Below are positions 57,386 to 64,000 of a stretch of DNA of 64,000 nucleotides, one piece after another; positions within the stretch are counted from its first letter, which is position 1, and every line of letters starts with the position of its first letter. Made by a program: the position numbers and the translations under genes. Under the pieces are notes generated by a model, which was given only the letters and a program-made list of their open reading frames with translations, did no database searches and had not been told where the DNA came from. The stretch covers positions 930,001 through 994,000 of the forward strand of contig NZ_PGFE01000001.1 of assembly GCF_002797595.1 (NCBI RefSeq). The letters are read 5' to 3'. This stretch comes from Sediminihabitans luteus. Lineage in GTDB: Bacteria; Actinomycetota; Actinomycetes; Actinomycetales; Cellulomonadaceae.

Positions 57386-57456
57386 GCGGATGTAGTTCAA
57401 TGGTAGAACTTCAGCTTCCCAAGCTGATAGCGCGGGTTCGATTCCCGTCATCCGCT
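57386..57456 (+). tRNA. tRNA-Gly (anticodon CCC)
   Basis: Cloverleaf of 71 nt without encoded CCA. The acceptor arms GCGGATG and CATCCGC pair fully. The D arm contains AGTTCAATGGTAGAACTT, the anticodon stem TCAGC/GCTGA holds the loop TTCCCAA with anticodon CCC, and the T arm is CGGGTTCGATTCCCG. The discriminator base is T. Confidence 0.95.
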
Positions 57457-57463
57457 CGGTCCG

Positions 57464-57500
57464 CGAAGGCCCCCGCACCTCCACGGTGCGGGGGCCTTCG
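57464..57500. terminator. Hairpin after tRNA-Gly
   Basis: Perfect 16-bp stem with a five-base loop, followed by two partial copies of its right arm (about 57505-57535). It can end the tRNA transcript and, from the other strand, the toxin transcript. Confidence 0.82.
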
Positions 57501-57551
57501 TCGAGCGGGGGCCTTCGTCGTGCGGGGGCGTTCGCGGCCTCGCGACGCGTC

Positions 57552-58091
57552 CTACTGCTCCGCCGCGAGCGTTGCTCGTGCGTGCGCCTCGTACGTCGCG
57601 CGGATGTCCGCGGTCGTGCGGTAGAGGTCCAGGCAGTCGGGGTCATCGGGGTCGCACGGCAGGAATCCCATCGCGTCGACCCACCAGCGACGCGCGTCCG
57701 CGTCGCGCGCGTTCACGAAGACGGCCTTGAAGCCGACGTCGGCGCTGGTCGTGACGGCCACGTTCAGGCCGTGGATCGCGAGCCGGGTGCCCAGGCCCTT
57801 CCTCTGGTAGCGCTGGTCCACCGCAAGTCGTCCGATGAGAAGTCCGGGGATGAGGACCGGTGAGCCCCTGCGAAAGGCAGGGGCGGACGTGCGCGCGACC
57901 GCCGTCATCGACAACGTCATGTACGCGACGACCTTCAGGGCGGTGTCGGTCACGACCCACACGACCGCGGTGCCGGTCTTCTGGGCCTTCGTCGACGTCT
58001 GCTTCAGATACTCGTCGAGAGTGTCGGCGCCGCTGCGTAAGCCGGTGCGGTCGTGGGCCCTGGTGAGCGGGACGGGGCGCAGGAGCTCCAC
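57552..58091 (-). CDS. GNAT acetyltransferase toxin (TacT/AtaT-like)
   Basis: Acetyltransferase of 179 residues in the GNAT class that accompanies DUF1778 proteins. Visible are LRSGADTLDEYLKQTSTKAQKTG (split: LDEYLKQ near 25-31), the beta4 strand IPGLLIGRLAVDQRYQRKGLGTRL with the acetyl-CoA loop QRKGLG near 95-100, and the C-terminal ARRWWVDAMGFLP. Toxins of this type acetylate charged aminoacyl-tRNA and stop translation. It follows its presumed antitoxin by three bases. The target tRNA is not predictable. Confidence 0.87.
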   Translation of the reverse strand: MELLRPVPLTRAHDRTGLRSGADTLDEYLKQTSTKAQKTGTAVVWVVTDTALKVVAYMTLSMTAVARTSAPAFRRGSPVLIPGLLIGRLAVDQRYQRKGLGTRLAIHGLNVAVTTSADVGFKAVFVNARDADARRWWVDAMGFLPCDPDDPDCLDLYRTTADIRATYEAHARATLAAEQ

Positions 58092-58094
58092 GCG

Positions 58095-58376
58095 TCAGTC
58101 GGCCCAGGTGAAAGCGGTCGGGCGGCTGAGCGCCGCAAGCATCCTGGGACTGACCTCCGCGGGACGTGCGAGTGCGTCGGAGAGCTCCGCGGCCGCGGCC
58201 GGGCCCAGGACGATCGTGTGACGATCGGCGAGCACGAGGTCGACGCGTTGACGCACCGCGGCTGTGACGAACGACGACAGCGACGTGCCCTCGATGCGTG
58301 CGGCCTCCTCAGCGCGGTGCTTCTCGTCCGGGCTGACACGGACCTGCAGACGCTCGTCCTTCGTTGCAGCACTCAT
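58095..58376 (-). CDS. DUF1778 ribbon-helix-helix antitoxin
   Basis: Antitoxin of 93 residues. The N-terminal ribbon-helix-helix is RLQVRVSPDEKHRAEEAARIEG with TSLSSFVTAAVRQRV (about 9-45). The C-terminal half, with ALARPAEVSPRMLAAL, would wrap the GNAT toxin and block acetyl-CoA binding. It is first in a two-gene operon that it probably represses itself, as in TacA/TacT. The pair sits between two similar hairpins near tRNA-Gly. Confidence 0.88.
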   Translation of the reverse strand: MSAATKDERLQVRVSPDEKHRAEEAARIEGTSLSSFVTAAVRQRVDLVLADRHTIVLGPAAAAELSDALARPAEVSPRMLAALSRPTAFTWAD

Positions 58377-58469
58377 GTACTCACAATGGCATCACGCGGT
58401 GGGTCGTGCAAGACCCCGTGCAAGCGCACGTCAGGGACCGCTGCCGCAGCGCCGCGACTCCGCGCACGA

Positions 58470-58500
58470 CGGCCCCCGCACCACCTCGGTGCGGGGGCCG
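58470..58500. terminator. Second hairpin, near copy of the one after tRNA-Gly
   Basis: Arms of about 13 bp share the core GGCCCCCGCACC/GGTGCGGGGGCC with the hairpin at 57464-57500. It lies between the antitoxin promoter region and the flavin reductase stop, and can terminate the organosulfur-type operon. Confidence 0.78.
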
Positions 58501-58533
58501 ACGTCGTCGGGGCGACCCGTCATCGGCGGGCCG

Positions 58534-59052
58534 TCAGACCCGCGCCCCCAGCGCCCGGTACCCCCGGTCGTGGAACACGAGCGGTGCGACGTCGTCGCGC
58601 ACGTGGTGCGCGAGGACCTCGACGGTCACGATCCGGCTGCTGCCCGCCACGACCCGGTCGAGCACCCGCCCGTGGACCCAGCCCGCGGCGCCGTCGACCA
58701 CGGCCTCTCCCGAGGGCAGGGGCACCCACCCGCCGTCCGCGAACCGGTCGATGCCGCTCGTCGCGAACCGCGCCGACAGGTCGGCCTGGTGCGCGCCGAG
58801 AAGGCTCACCGCGACGGTCCGCGCCGTGGCGAGCGCGGGCCACGACGACGAGGTCGCCGCGAGGGAGAACGCGACGACGGGCGGGTCGGCCGAGACCGAG
58901 ATGACCGACGTCGCGGTGAACCCGACGTGACGCCCCTCGTGCACGGTCGTGACGACGGCGACGCCCGCAGGGTGCCCGCGGAACACCGCGCGCAGGGCCT
59001 CGGGCGGCACGGGGACGGCGGTCGCGTGCCGGGTCTCGTCGACGGCGGTCAT
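58534..59052 (-). CDS. Flavin reductase family protein (FMN-binding split barrel)
   Basis: Protein of 172 residues with the HpaC/ActVB-type fold: LRAVFRGHPAGVAVVTT at the start, VGFTATSVISVSADPPVVAFSL near 50-71, and a C-terminal GYRALG. Such proteins use NAD(P)H to supply FMNH2 to a monooxygenase. It is last in the operon, overlapping the preceding gene by ATGA, and probably feeds the monooxygenase at 60964. Confidence 0.87.
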   Translation of the reverse strand: MTAVDETRHATAVPVPPEALRAVFRGHPAGVAVVTTVHEGRHVGFTATSVISVSADPPVVAFSLAATSSSWPALATARTVAVSLLGAHQADLSARFATSGIDRFADGGWVPLPSGEAVVDGAAGWVHGRVLDRVVAGSSRIVTVEVLAHHVRDDVAPLVFHDRGYRALGARV

Positions 59053-59690
59053 CGGGCACCTCCGGCGAGCACGACGTGGGGGGTGACCGCGTCGGAGCTC
59101 ACGCCCCCGGCGCGCGGGGCGTGCACGGCCCGCGCGAGGTGCCCGACCGACTCGTCGAGCCACCGCCGCACCACCTGGTCGGCGTGCGGGATCTCGGACT
59201 CGAGCACGCTCAGCGGGCGCGCTGGGAGCGTCGCACCGAGCTCGGCGAGCAGCGGCGCGAGGTGCCGCTCCCCCGCCGCCGCGTGGTGCGGCGCGGCGGA
59301 GACGACCACGGGCACCGCGGCGACGCCCGCGAGCCCGCCGGCCGGGAGCCGGTCGAGGAACGCCTTGAGCAGCCCCGTGTAGGAGCCCTTGTAGACGGGT
59401 GTCGCGACGACGGTCAGCGTCGCCTCCCCGAGCGTGCGCAGGGCGTCGTCGACGCCCTCGCCGCCCGTCAGGACGCGCCCGCCGAGCGTCGCGAGGTCGA
59501 TCGTCTCGACCGCGCCGTCGATGCCGAGGCGGCTGGCCGAACGCTCGGCGACGAGCCGGGCCACGGCGAGGGTGCGCGACCCGGCCCGCGGGTTGCCCAC
59601 GAGGACGACGACGCGGGCGGGGTGGCCCTCGGAGGTGCGGTCGGTCTGGTGCGAAGGGTTCTGGCGCGAAGGGTTCTGCTCGATGGTCAT
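59049..59690 (-). CDS. NADPH-dependent FMN reductase (SsuE/MsuE-like)
   Basis: Flavodoxin-fold reductase of 213 residues. After about 25 disordered residues come VVVLVGNPRAGSRTLAVARLV (FMN phosphate loop) and VVATPVYKGSYTGLLKAFLDRLP near 97-119, the SsuE signature. With the split-barrel reductase gene next to it, the operon encodes two unrelated FMN reductases. ATGA overlaps occur on both sides. Confidence 0.9.
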   Translation of the reverse strand: MTIEQNPSRQNPSHQTDRTSEGHPARVVVLVGNPRAGSRTLAVARLVAERSASRLGIDGAVETIDLATLGGRVLTGGEGVDDALRTLGEATLTVVATPVYKGSYTGLLKAFLDRLPAGGLAGVAAVPVVVSAAPHHAAAGERHLAPLLAELGATLPARPLSVLESEIPHADQVVRRWLDESVGHLARAVHAPRAGGVSSDAVTPHVVLAGGAR

Positions 59691-60967
59691 GGCACGGTTC
59701 CGTTCGTCAGGTCGGTGGTGGTCGGGACGCCGCCGGTCGGCACGCTGCCGGTCGGCACGCTGCCGGTCGGCGCGCTGGTCACGACGTCGCGACATCGGTC
59801 CGCGCGCGACGGCACGTACCGGGGCACGGTGCGCCACAGGGTCCAGCCGGCCGCGGTCGCCCCGACCGCGAGGACGGCGCCGGCTGCGGCGAGCGGTGCG
59901 ACCGCGGCCACGAGGGCGACGAGCGCGGGCCCGGCGAGCGCGCCCGCGTCGTGCAGCAGGCGCCAGGACGCGAGGAACTCGGCGCGGGCAGACGCCGGGG
60001 CGACGTCGGCGCCGAGCGTCATGACGCTCCCGTTCGTCATGCCGTTGCCCAGGCCGAGCAGCACCGTGGCGGCGAGGAACGTCGCGGGCGACCCCGTGAG
60101 CGGCAGCACGCAGAACCCGAGCGCGAGGACGCCCATCGCGGGGACGGTCACCACGCGCCGTCCGACGCGGTCCATGAGCGCGCCGGCGGGGTACGACGCG
60201 GCGACGTCGACCGCGTTCGCCACGCCCCAGGCGAGGCTCGCGGCCGCCGGGCCGAGCCCGATGTGCTCGGCCCACAGCGGCACGACGGCCGTGCGGGCCG
60301 CGCGGGCCAGCCCCAGGAGCGCGACCCCGGTGCCGAGCGACGCGAGCAGCGCGGCGTTGGCCCGCGCGACCGTCACGACGCGCGACCCCGGTGCCGAGGG
60401 CGGCACCGCGAGGTCCGGGACACGGACCATGAGCACGGTCGCGACCAGGACCGCGACCAGCTCGACGACGAACCCGCCGCGCGGACCGAGCGAGAGCACC
60501 ACGGCCCCGCCCAGGAACGGGCCGACGAAGAACCCGACCCGCATCGCGGCGGTCATGGTCGACATGACCCGGGCCCGGGCCTGCGGCGGCACCGCGGCCG
60601 CGAGGTACGTCATGCGTGCCAGGCCCCACACGGCGCCCGCGGCACCCGTGACGAGCACCCCGACGGCGAGCCAGAGCACGTCGGGCGCGAGCAGGCTCAG
60701 CGTCACGCCGGCCGCGCCCACGACGCCGGACGCCGCGATCGCCGTCCGCTCGCCCCAGCGGGCCACGACCGCCCCCGCAGGGAGGTCGGCCAGGAGCAGG
60801 CCGAGGGCGCCGAGCGCCACGACCAGCCCCGCGACCGGCACGGACGCGCCGAGCTCACGCGCGGCGAGCGCCACGACCGGCGCCGCCGCGCCCTGGCCCA
60901 GGCCCAGCACGCCCGCGGGGACGTGCACGGCCGTGAGCAGGGTGCGGCGGCTCGGCGCGGGGATCAT
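59687..60967 (-). CDS. Major facilitator superfamily transporter
   Basis: Membrane protein of 426 residues with about twelve helices. The MFS loop 2-3 motif is degenerate (DLPAGAVVARWGER), followed by GLARMTYLAAAVPPQARARVMS and a repeat-derived tail with GSVPT units encoded by a 15-bp tandem repeat (about 59725-59775). It resembles drug or metabolite exporters. Its place inside the flavin enzyme operon, with ATGA overlaps on both sides, suggests export of a product or uptake of a relative of the substrate (inference). Confidence 0.87.
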   Translation of the reverse strand: MIPAPSRRTLLTAVHVPAGVLGLGQGAAAPVVALAARELGASVPVAGLVVALGALGLLLADLPAGAVVARWGERTAIAASGVVGAAGVTLSLLAPDVLWLAVGVLVTGAAGAVWGLARMTYLAAAVPPQARARVMSTMTAAMRVGFFVGPFLGGAVVLSLGPRGGFVVELVAVLVATVLMVRVPDLAVPPSAPGSRVVTVARANAALLASLGTGVALLGLARAARTAVVPLWAEHIGLGPAAASLAWGVANAVDVAASYPAGALMDRVGRRVVTVPAMGVLALGFCVLPLTGSPATFLAATVLLGLGNGMTNGSVMTLGADVAPASARAEFLASWRLLHDAGALAGPALVALVAAVAPLAAAGAVLAVGATAAGWTLWRTVPRYVPSRADRCRDVVTSAPTGSVPTGSVPTGGVPTTTDLTNGTVP

Positions 60968-62334
60968 GCGCTCGCGCGGGCCCCGAGGGCCGCCCTCTGA
61001 CGCGTCCACCGGTTCTCGGGCACTTCGAGCCCGAGGTGGTCGCGCAGCGTCGTGCCCTCGTACTCGGTGCGGAACAGCCCGCGCCGCTGGAGGATCGGCA
61101 CGACGTGGTCGGTGAACGCGTCGAGGCCGAGCGGCAGTGCGGGCGGCATCACGTTGAACCCGTCGGCGGCGCCCTGCGTGAACCACGTCTCGATGCGGTC
61201 CGCGATCTGCTCGGGCGTGCCGGCCACGACCTGGTGGCCGCGGGCCCCCGCGAGCCGGTGCAGGAGCTCTCGCAGCGTGGGCCGGTCGCGCCGCACGATC
61301 CCCGCGACGACCTGGAACCGGCTGCGCGTGTTGTCGGTGACGTCGCCCGCGTCGGCGAACAGGTCGAGCGGCACGGGCGCGTCGAGGTCGAGGGTCGTCA
61401 GGTCGACGCCGGCCTGCGCGCCGAGGTTGCGCAGCCCGTACTCGGGCACCGTGAGCTCGTTGAACGTCGCCTCGAGCTCGCGCGCCTCGGCCTCGGTCGA
61501 CCCGATGAACGGGCTGATCCCGGGCAGGATCTTGATCTGGTCGGCCGAGCGGCCGTGCGCGAGCGCAGTCCGCTTGACGTCCGAGTAGAAGGCCTGCGCG
61601 TCCTCGATCCGCTGGTGCGCGGTGAAGATCGCCTCGGCCCACCGGGCCGCGAAGTCACGGCCCGCGTTCGACGCACCGGCCTGGACGATCACGGGGCGGC
61701 CCTGCGGCGTGCGGCGCACGTTGAGCGCGCCGGCGACCGCGAGGTGCTCGCCCGTGAAGTCCGCGGGGTGGATGCGGTCGGGGTCGGCCCACCGGCCCTG
61801 CACGCGGTCCGCGAGCGCCGCACCCTCCTCCCAGGAGTCCCACAGCCGGGTCGTCGCCTCGAGGAACTCCTCGGCCCGTGCGTACCGGGCCAGGGGGTCG
61901 GGGTGCGCGTCGAGACCGAAGTTGGCTGCGGCGTCCGCGGACTGGGTGGTCACGACGTTCCACCCGGCCCGGCCGCCGCTGAGGTGGTCGAGCGAGGCGA
62001 ACAGCCGGGCGAGGTTGTAGGGCTCGTAGAACGTGGTCGAGGCGGTCGCGACGAGGCCGATGCGCCGGGTGTGGGCGGCGATCGTCGCGAGGGTCAGGAG
62101 CGGCTCGGGCCCCTCGGCGGGGTTGTGGTCGACGCCGCTGTGGAGCACGGGTCCGTCGGCGAAGAACACGGCGTCGAGCTTGGCGGCCTCGGCCTTGCGG
62201 GCCAGCTCGACGTAGTAGGTGGGGTCGTAGATGCGGGACGGGTCGGTCGACGGGTGCCGCCACGCGGCCTCGTGGTGACCGAGGTGGTACAGGAACAGGT
62301 TGAGGCTCAGGGTGCGGGGACGGGGTGCGGGCAT
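60964..62334 (-). CDS. FMN-dependent monooxygenase of the NtaA/SnaA/DmoA family
   Basis: Luciferase-like monooxygenase of 456 residues. Family marks include LSLNLFLYHLGHHEAAWRHP near 9-28, ELARKAEAAKLDAVFFAD, a TFYEPYNLARLFASLDHLSGGR stretch split as ASLDHLSGGRAGWNVVT, and VIVQAGASNAGRDFAARWAEAIFTA cut at GRDFAARWAE. It needs FMNH2 from a separate reductase. Members cleave organosulfur compounds or amino-polycarboxylates. A sulfonate-type ABC transporter upstream favours an organosulfur substrate (inference). Confidence 0.9.
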   Translation of the reverse strand: MPAPRPRTLSLNLFLYHLGHHEAAWRHPSTDPSRIYDPTYYVELARKAEAAKLDAVFFADGPVLHSGVDHNPAEGPEPLLTLATIAAHTRRIGLVATASTTFYEPYNLARLFASLDHLSGGRAGWNVVTTQSADAAANFGLDAHPDPLARYARAEEFLEATTRLWDSWEEGAALADRVQGRWADPDRIHPADFTGEHLAVAGALNVRRTPQGRPVIVQAGASNAGRDFAARWAEAIFTAHQRIEDAQAFYSDVKRTALAHGRSADQIKILPGISPFIGSTEAEARELEATFNELTVPEYGLRNLGAQAGVDLTTLDLDAPVPLDLFADAGDVTDNTRSRFQVVAGIVRRDRPTLRELLHRLAGARGHQVVAGTPEQIADRIETWFTQGAADGFNVMPPALPLGLDAFTDHVVPILQRRGLFRTEYEGTTLRDHLGLEVPENRWTRQRAALGARASA

Positions 62335-62380
62335 GGTCGTGCCTTTCGCGTGGTCGCGGGCGAGGGTCGGGTGGCGGGCG

Positions 62381-63292
62381 TCAGGCGGTGCGCCAGCGCG
62401 AGAGCCGGCGCTCGACGGTCACCAGGAGCGTGTTGACGGCGACCCCGACGAGCGCGATCGTCAGGATCCCGGCGTACATCTCGGGGATCTGGAAGTTGAA
62501 CTGCGTGTACGTGATGTAGAAGCCGAGGCCGGCCTTGGCGCCGACCATCTCGGCGGCGATGAGCACGAGGATCGACGCGGTCGCGGCCATGCGCACGCCC
62601 GTGAAGACCGTGGGGACGGCCGCCGGGAGCACGACCTTGGTGAACAGCGCGACCCGGCCGAGGCCGAGCGAGCGCGCGCTGCGCACCAGGAGCGGGTCGA
62701 CGGTGCGCACGCCCGTGATCGTGCTGAGCAGGATCGGGAACGAGCAGGCGTAGACGACGATCGCGATCTTCGACGTCTCCCCGATGCCGAGCACGAGGAT
62801 GAACACGGGCAGCAGCGCGAGCGCCGCGGTGTTGCGCAGCACCTCGAGGAACGGGCTGAGGTACTGCGCGGCGCGGTCGTTCCAGCCGATGAGCACGCCC
62901 GCGGGGATCGCGAAGGACACGGCGATCGCGAACCCGCTCACGGCGCGCACGAGGCTCGTGCCGACCTGCTCGGCGAGCGTGCCGTCGGCCACGAGGCCGC
63001 CGAACGTCGCGAGCACCGTGCTCAGGGGCGGCAGGAACACGGGGTCGACCCAGCCGAGGCGTGGCGCGAGCTCCCACAGGGCGAAGAACGCGACGAACGC
63101 GAGCGACGAGCGGAGCACCACGAGCCCCGTGCGCCGCGCGCGCCCGGAGCCGCCGCGCACCGCGAGCACGTTGCGGCGACCGAGCGTGGGCGGGTCGGCG
63201 AACGCGGGGGCGTCGACCCCGATCGCGTCCGTCGCCGGGTCGGTCCGGGGGCCGGCGGTCGGGCCGGCGTCACGGCTGATGGTCGTGGTCAT
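62381..63292 (-). CDS. ABC transporter permease, SsuC/TauC-like
   Basis: Permease of 303 residues with an N-terminal hydrophilic extension of about 50 residues and six helices. The coupling loop EAA motif is visible in [32 protein letters not shown], split at [10 protein letters not shown]. Homologues import sulfonates, taurine, nitrate or thiamine precursors. It overlaps the ATPase gene by ATGA. No substrate-binding protein gene is within the window. Confidence 0.93.
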   Translation of the reverse strand: MTTTISRDAGPTAGPRTDPATDAIGVDAPAFADPPTLGRRNVLAVRGGSGRARRTGLVVLRSSLAFVAFFALWELAPRLGWVDPVFLPPLSTVLATFGGLVADGTLAEQVGTSLVRAVSGFAIAVSFAIPAGVLIGWNDRAAQYLSPFLEVLRNTAALALLPVFILVLGIGETSKIAIVVYACSFPILLSTITGVRTVDPLLVRSARSLGLGRVALFTKVVLPAAVPTVFTGVRMAATASILVLIAAEMVGAKAGLGFYITYTQFNFQIPEMYAGILTIALVGVAVNTLLVTVERRLSRWRTA

Positions 63293-64000
63293 GCCGCACC
63301 TCCGGTGCGCTCGGGCGTGCCGGCGGGGGCGTGCAGCGCCTCCCAGACGGTGTGCCGGTGGGCGACGAACCGGGGGTCCGTGCGCAGGTCGGTGCCGGCG
63401 AGCTCGTCGCCGCGGGGCAGGTCGACGTCGATCACGGTGCGGACCCTGCCGGGCCGCCCCGAGAGCACGACGACCCGTTGGCCCAGGTACACGGCCTCCT
63501 CGATGCCGTGCGTGATGAACACGATCGTCTTGCCCGTGGCCCGCCAGATGCGCAGCAGCTCGTCCTGGAGCTGCTCGCGCGTCTGCGCGTCGAGGGCCGC
63601 GAACGGCTCGTCCATGAGCAGCACCTCGGGGTCGAAGGCGAGCGCCCGGGCGATCGCGACGCGCTGCTTCATGCCGCCCGAGAGCTCGTGCGGGTAGCGG
63701 TCCTCGAACCCGGCAAGGCCGACGAGCTCGAGCTTCTCGCGGGCCACGCGCCGCCGTTCGGGCGCCGGCAGGCCGCGCGCCTCGAGCCCGAGCTCGACGT
63801 TGCGCTGCGCGCTGCGCCACGGCAGCAGCGCGTACTGCTGGAACACGATCCCGCGGTCGAGGCCGGGCCCCGTGACCTCGCGCCCGTCGACGAGGATCCG
63901 GCCGGACGTCGGGGTGGACAGCCCCGCGACGAGGTCGAGCAGCGTCGACTTGCCGCAGCCGGAGGGCCCGACGACGGTCACGAGCTCGCCCGCGGCGACG
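63289..64000 (-). CDS. ABC transporter ATPase, SsuB/TauB-like (5' end cut)
   Basis: Nucleotide-binding subunit, with at least 236 residues present and the N-terminus beyond the right edge. Walker [13 protein letters not shown]-loop [11 protein letters not shown], signature [15 protein letters not shown], Walker [13 protein letters not shown] and the switch His in ITHG are all intact. The QQYALLPW form after the Q-loop is typical of SsuB, TauB and ThiZ. It energises the permease downstream. Confidence 0.94.
   Translation of the reverse strand, partial: VAAGELVTVVGPSGCGKSTLLDLVAGLSTPTSGRILVDGREVTGPGLDRGIVFQQYALLPWRSAQRNVELGLEARGLPAPERRRVAREKLELVGLAGFEDRYPHELSGGMKQRVAIARALAFDPEVLLMDEPFAALDAQTREQLQDELLRIWRATGKTIVFITHGIEEAVYLGQRVVVLSGRPGRVRTVIDVDLPRGDELAGTDLRTDPRFVAHRHTVWEALHAPAGTPERTGGAA

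Noticed and set aside
57386-58533. Genomic island integrated in tRNA-Gly with att sites
   Set aside because: No second copy of the tRNA 3' end and no integrase gene were found. Only the toxin-antitoxin pair between similar hairpins is supported.

Overview
The window is a contiguous piece of a very GC-rich actinobacterial chromosome. GTG starts are frequent, almost every intergenic gap is short, and neighbouring genes often overlap by ATGA or GTGA. The family content (DUF3151 next to purA and fba, HspR-type HAIR operator at clpB, c-di-AMP riboswitch before an NlpC/P60 gene, GH94 phosphorylase, PYGQ-repeat membrane proteins) fits a Cellulomonas-like member of the Micrococcales. That placement is an inference, not a measured identity. 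No plasmid, phage, insertion sequence or CRISPR signature is visible.

Layout. 0-17 kb: purine genes (a purC start, purD, purA), a DUF4333 lipoprotein, DUF3151, and a partner-switching signalling set: two STAS antagonists, a SulP-STAS transporter, a large PAS-GAF-phosphatase-kinase fusion and a second PAS-phosphatase in front of pyrE. fba, a SAM methyltransferase, a SpoU RNA methyltransferase and a HAD phosphatase lie in between. 17-25 kb: an SDR, then a tripartite tricarboxylate transporter operon (tctC-tctB-tctA-usp), divergent from a CitA/CitB-type two-component system, then exonuclease III. 25-33 kb: a GH94 disaccharide phosphorylase with a fused nucleotidyltransferase-phosphohexomutase, a TetR regulator and membrane proteins. 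33-43 kb: an NlpC/P60 wall hydrolase behind a c-di-AMP riboswitch, thiC behind a TPP riboswitch, two CAP-domain secreted proteins, clpB behind a HAIR operator, and an LppM-like lipoprotein. 43-47 kb: an ArsR regulator with a divergent flavoprotein, then an Ada-AlkA fusion and ogt for alkylation repair. 47-55 kb: a CDF metal transporter and a complete Mrp/Mnh antiporter operon with MnhA and MnhB fused. 55-64 kb: an orphan gene, dcd, a TM2 protein, tRNA-Gly, a DUF1778-GNAT toxin-antitoxin pair, and an organosulfur-type operon (ABC transporter, FMN-dependent monooxygenase, MFS exporter, two flavin reductases) running off the right edge.

The most unusual structure is a repeat system rather than a gene. 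A palindromic element of about 70 bp built from the decamer GAGATAGAAC occurs three times (11637, 12484, 47033), each time just 3' of a minus-strand gene and each time beside a short tandem array. Tandem duplications at gene 3' ends, several copying the stop codon itself, also occur elsewhere in the window. At least thirteen genes carry a TAnnnT-like hexamer six to eight bases before the start codon, a pattern that suggests leaderless transcripts.
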